From Gemmatimonadota bacterium (GTDB lineage Bacteria > Gemmatimonadota > Gemmatimonadetes > Longimicrobiales > RSA9), in assembly GCA_017881445.1 (NCBI GenBank), contig JADGQX010000014.1, positions 1 through 36,839 on the forward strand: a stretch of DNA of 36,839 nucleotides, given 5' to 3'. Shown here one piece after another: positions 34,500-36,839 of the stretch. Within the stretch, counting starts at the first letter, position 1. Each line of letters starts with the position of its first letter. Position numbers and translations under genes: made by a program. The notes beneath the pieces are model-generated. The model did not search any database. It was not told the DNA's origin and was given only the letters and a program-made list of their open reading frames with translations.

Positions 34500-35882
34500 A
34501 TGCCCAAGATGAACCGACCCCACCCCTCCCGGCGCGACGCCGGCGCCACGCTCTTCTCGGCGGCATCCGCCCGCGCGACGCAGCCGCTGGCGGCGCGCAT
34601 GCGGCCGCGCTCGCTCTCCGAGTTCGTGGGCCAGGAGCACATCCTCGGGGAAGGCAAGGCGCTGCGCGTGGCCATCGAGCGCGGCAACGTCAGCTCGATC
34701 ATCCTCTGGGGGCCGCCGGGCAGCGGGAAGACCACGCTCGGCCACGTGATCGCGGAAACGGCGGAGCGTGTGTTCGTGCCCTTCAGCGCCGTGAGCGAGG
34801 GCGTGCCGCGCATCCGCCAGATCGCCGACGAGGCCCGGGAGCGCCTGGCGACGGGCGGCCGCGGCTCCATCCTCTTCATCGACGAGATCCATCGCCTGAA
34901 CAAGTCGCAGCAGGACTCGCTGCTGCCGCACGTGGAGCAGGGCGTCTTCACCCTGGTGGGCGCCACCACCGAGGCGCCCAGCTTCGAGATCAACGGCGCG
35001 CTGCTCTCGCGCTGCCGCGTCTTCGTGCTCAATCCCCTGTCGGGCGACGACATCCTGTCGCTGCTCCGGCGATCCCTCGGGGATGCCGAGCGCGGGCTGG
35101 CTGCCCTGAGGCTGGAGGTGGACGAGGACGCGCTCCGGCTCATGGCCGATGAAGCCGACGGCGACGCCCGGCGCGGGCTCACGGTCCTGGAGGCCTCCGC
35201 CGATGCCGTGGGAGAGGGCGGGCACGTGACGGTGGACGTCGCCCGGGAGGCCATGCAGCTCCGCTTCGCGCGCTACGACAAGTCGGGCGAGGAGCACTTC
35301 AACCTGCTCTCGGCCTATCACAAGTCGCTGCGCGGCAGCGATCCGCAGGGTGCGCTCTACTGGATGGCCCGCATGATCGACGCGGGCGAGGACCCCATGG
35401 TGCTGTTCCGGCGGGGCATTGCCATGGCGGCGGAGGACATCGGCACGGCCGACCCGCAGGCGCTCATGCTGGCGGTCGCCGCCCGCGACGCCTTCCACAT
35501 GCTGGGCGAGCCCGAGGGCTACCTGCCGCTGGCCCAGATGACCGTGTACCTGGCCACCGCCCCCAAATCGAATGCCTCCGCCCGCGGCCTCTGGTCCTCC
35601 ATGGCCGCCGCCAAGGAGACGCCCGCCGCGCCGGTCCCGCTCCACATCCGCAACGCCCCCACGAAGATGCATAAGGAGCTGGGCTACCACACCGGCTACA
35701 AGTACGCCCACGAGTTCGAGGGCGCCTACGTGCCCCAGGACTACCTGCCCGATCAGCTGAGCGACGCCGTCTTCTACGAGCCGGGCGACCTCGGCTTCGA
35801 ACGCAAGATCCGGGAGCGGATGGAGTACTGGCGGAAGGTCCGGGAGGAAGCGGGGGCCGAGGGCGCGGACGACGCCGGGTGA
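34500..35882 (+). CDS. rarA: Replication-associated recombination protein RarA (MgsA)
   Basis: AAA+ clamp-loader-like ATPase acting at stalled forks; 460 residues. LAARMRPRSLSEFVGQEHIL is the start of the core; Walker A GPPGSGKTT is at 71-79; Walker B ILFIDEIHRLNKSQQD is near 123-138; sensor 1 is GATTEAPSFEIN with the Arg finger following in LLSRCRVF. The MgsA C-terminal tetramerisation domain carries YDKSGEEHFNLLSAYHKSLR, GSDPQGALYWMARMI and the ending YVPQDYLPDQL. A TAGTAT hexamer at 34489-34494 would put the transcript start at about the ATG, so translation may be leaderless; no Shine-Dalgarno is visible. Confidence 0.95.
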   Translation: MPKMNRPHPSRRDAGATLFSAASARATQPLAARMRPRSLSEFVGQEHILGEGKALRVAIERGNVSSIILWGPPGSGKTTLGHVIAETAERVFVPFSAVSEGVPRIRQIADEARERLATGGRGSILFIDEIHRLNKSQQDSLLPHVEQGVFTLVGATTEAPSFEINGALLSRCRVFVLNPLSGDDILSLLRRSLGDAERGLAALRLEVDEDALRLMADEADGDARRGLTVLEASADAVGEGGHVTVDVAREAMQLRFARYDKSGEEHFNLLSAYHKSLRGSDPQGALYWMARMIDAGEDPMVLFRRGIAMAAEDIGTADPQALMLAVAARDAFHMLGEPEGYLPLAQMTVYLATAPKSNASARGLWSSMAAAKETPAAPVPLHIRNAPTKMHKELGYHTGYKYAHEFEGAYVPQDYLPDQLSDAVFYEPGDLGFERKIRERMEYWRKVREEAGAEGADDAG

Positions 35883-35917
35883 GCCGCCGGGGCTCGCGCG
35901 GGGCACGGAACGGCAAT

Positions 35918-36041
35918 CTCACGCGGAGCCGCGGAGCACGCGGAGCTGGTGGCACCGCCGGACGAGTGGCGGCTGCCGGCTTTCCTTTTGTAGTTAACTG
36001 AAAAAGATCAGTTCTCTGCGTTCTCTGCGGCTCCGCGTGAG
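35918..36041. repeat. ACGCGGAG-armed palindromic element between convergent genes
   Basis: Left arm 35918-35945 and right arm 36014-36041 (reversed) match at 25 of 28 positions, both starting CTCACGCGGAGCCGC and built of (A)CGCGGAG/ACGCAGAG units. The inside (68 bases) has an AT-rich patch, ttttgtagttaactgaaaaa. It lies between the 3' ends of rarA and the DUF3788 gene, so it may serve as a two-way terminator. Confidence 0.65.
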
Positions 36042-36051
36042 CCGATGGTGC

Positions 36052-36462
36052 TCAGCGCGACGGAATGCGCTTGACCGCGAGCAGCAGCAGGGCCTCGTCC
36101 AGGTCGGCCTCGCCCGTCACGGTCACCCTGACCATGCGTCCCTCGGGGTATTTCTTCGAGCCGCGCAGCTCGTCCTTGATCGCCTCACTCGAAGGCCCGG
36201 CCAGCACCTCGTCGTAGGCCCGGTCGCCGAAGACGAACGCCACGACGAACGCCCCTTCCTGTGGCCTGATGAAGCACAGGTTACGCTTCTTCTCGAAAAG
36301 CTTGAGTGACCAGCCGTACTTCTGCCCGTAGTATTTCCATTCGGGCGTGAAGGGGCCGCTCTCGAGGAGCGCGCGATAAAGGGGGAAGGCCGGTCCGAGC
36401 AGGGTCTCGGTCTCCTGCTCCTGCGGCGGCTCGGGGCGGCCCACGGGTGCCGTCTTCGGCAT
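36052..36462 (-). CDS. DUF3788 family protein
   Basis: 136 residues from ATG 36462 (GGAGAGG six bases upstream; a longer N-terminus from 36528 lacks family resemblance). EWKYYGQKYGWSLKLFEKKR then NLCFIRPQEGAFVVAFVFGD, with IKDELRGSKKYPEGRMVRVT at the C-terminal side, match DUF3788. This is a small soluble domain of unknown function, often annotated as a YdhG/DUF1801-like relative. The N-terminus PQEQETETL comes from another hexamer-type tract (36402-36425). Divergent from the partial secreted-protein gene. Confidence 0.85.
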   Translation of the reverse strand: MPKTAPVGRPEPPQEQETETLLGPAFPLYRALLESGPFTPEWKYYGQKYGWSLKLFEKKRNLCFIRPQEGAFVVAFVFGDRAYDEVLAGPSSEAIKDELRGSKKYPEGRMVRVTVTGEADLDEALLLLAVKRIPSR

Positions 36463-36654
36463 GGCTAGCCTCTCCGTGAGGGTGGCGGGCGACAGGGCGA
36501 ATGAAGCGCACCGCTGGCGCCGGCGCAAGGCCGATCATGCGCCCACGGCGGACACGAGCGGGGTGGTTTGCGCGTGACGGAACATTGCCCGCCGCAATGC
36601 AGGTATATTGCCGCACTGCAGGACGTGGCCGACCCGCTGAAGGGGGGCAGACGC

Positions 36655-36839
36655 ATGCGGTCCTCGCCGGTGGCACTCTGCAATCGATCGAAATCCACAT
36701 TCCTGATGGACCTGATCCCCGCGCTCTGCATCTGCGCTGCCGTCTCGGCGACGCTCGCGCCGGCGGCGCTGGCGCAGAAGCCGTCGCCGCGCCAGGCCGC
36801 GCCGCGCCCGGCGCAGCTGCCGGCGGCGCTGCGGGACTC
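36655..36839 (+). CDS. Start of a secreted protein (3' end beyond window)
   Basis: About 61 residues visible. AAGGGGGG precedes ATG 36655. After a polar stretch (MRSSPVALCNRSKS) comes a hydrophobic core (LIPALCICAAVSATLA) ending PAALAQ, a Sec signal, then a Pro/Ala/Arg-rich mature start (KPSPRQAAPRPAQLPAAL). No domain is visible yet. A TATATT at 36604-36609 is a possible -10, without a matching -35. An in-frame internal Met at residue 18 would give a shorter signal. Confidence 0.6.
   Translation, partial: MRSSPVALCNRSKSTFLMDLIPALCICAAVSATLAPAALAQKPSPRQAAPRPAQLPAALRD

Overview
The window is high-GC DNA (about 70 % G+C by eye) carrying ordinary chromosomal genes: alaS, recA, rarA, cca, nadE, dtd, glpK and sodA. 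It also has a SusC/SusD outer-membrane pair, several Sec/lipoprotein signals, GGAG-type ribosome binding sites and many ATGA start/stop overlaps. Together these suggest a Gram-negative bacterium outside Bacteroidota that still uses SusC/D transport, most likely a Gemmatimonadota chromosome or metagenome contig. The phylum is an inference; there is no rRNA to settle it. No rRNA, tRNA, CRISPR array or recognisable transposase was seen.

Layout. 1-4.5 kb: a SusC/SusD pair on the minus strand (SusD cut by the window edge). 4.9-8.7 kb: minus-strand membrane/coiled-coil protein, M13 peptidase, GIY-YIG protein and hemolysin III/PAQR protein. 8.9-9.7 kb: a 58-residue gene, then two gene relics, a TrmO with its middle missing and the C-terminal end of an APH(3')-like kinase. 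9.8-17 kb: a plus-strand run dtd, maf, mtnA, glpK, LOG-like protein, DUF2279 protein, zinc-ribbon protein and DUF2339 protein. 16.9-18 kb: an FMN-reductase relic and sodA on the minus strand. 18.4-22 kb: ltaE, recA with a strong terminator, and a FadR-type regulator. 22.4-24.8 kb: a glnK-amt-cupin lipoprotein operon. 24.9-26.1 kb: an outer-membrane barrel and a broken SGNH hydrolase. 26.4-33.9 kb: a plus-strand run alaS, unknown, gmhA, SDR, nadE, cca and ZIP transporter. 34-36.8 kb: a GxxExxY nuclease-fold gene enclosed by inverted repeats, rarA, a DUF3788 protein and the start of a secreted protein.

The most interesting layer lies between and inside the genes. (1) A GxxExxY (PD-(D/E)XK fold) gene sits between two 34-base inverted arms made of CACGAAG-like units. 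The arms supply its ribosome binding site and its last codons. A second locus near 19.5 kb has the same termini but no gene, so this looks like an autonomous/non-autonomous element pair. (2) Other palindromic elements with arms of short iterated units occur at 18.0, 26.1, 29.1 and 35.9 kb. The one at 29.1 kb is flanked by a 5-base direct repeat and is inserted in frame into a coding sequence. (3) Degenerate hexanucleotide tracts recur in genes and gene ends, giving in-frame dipeptide repeats (ER, EQ, EG, ET, GS). (4) Three unrelated genes (trmO, an FMN reductase and an SGNH hydrolase) keep both ends but have lost the middle.
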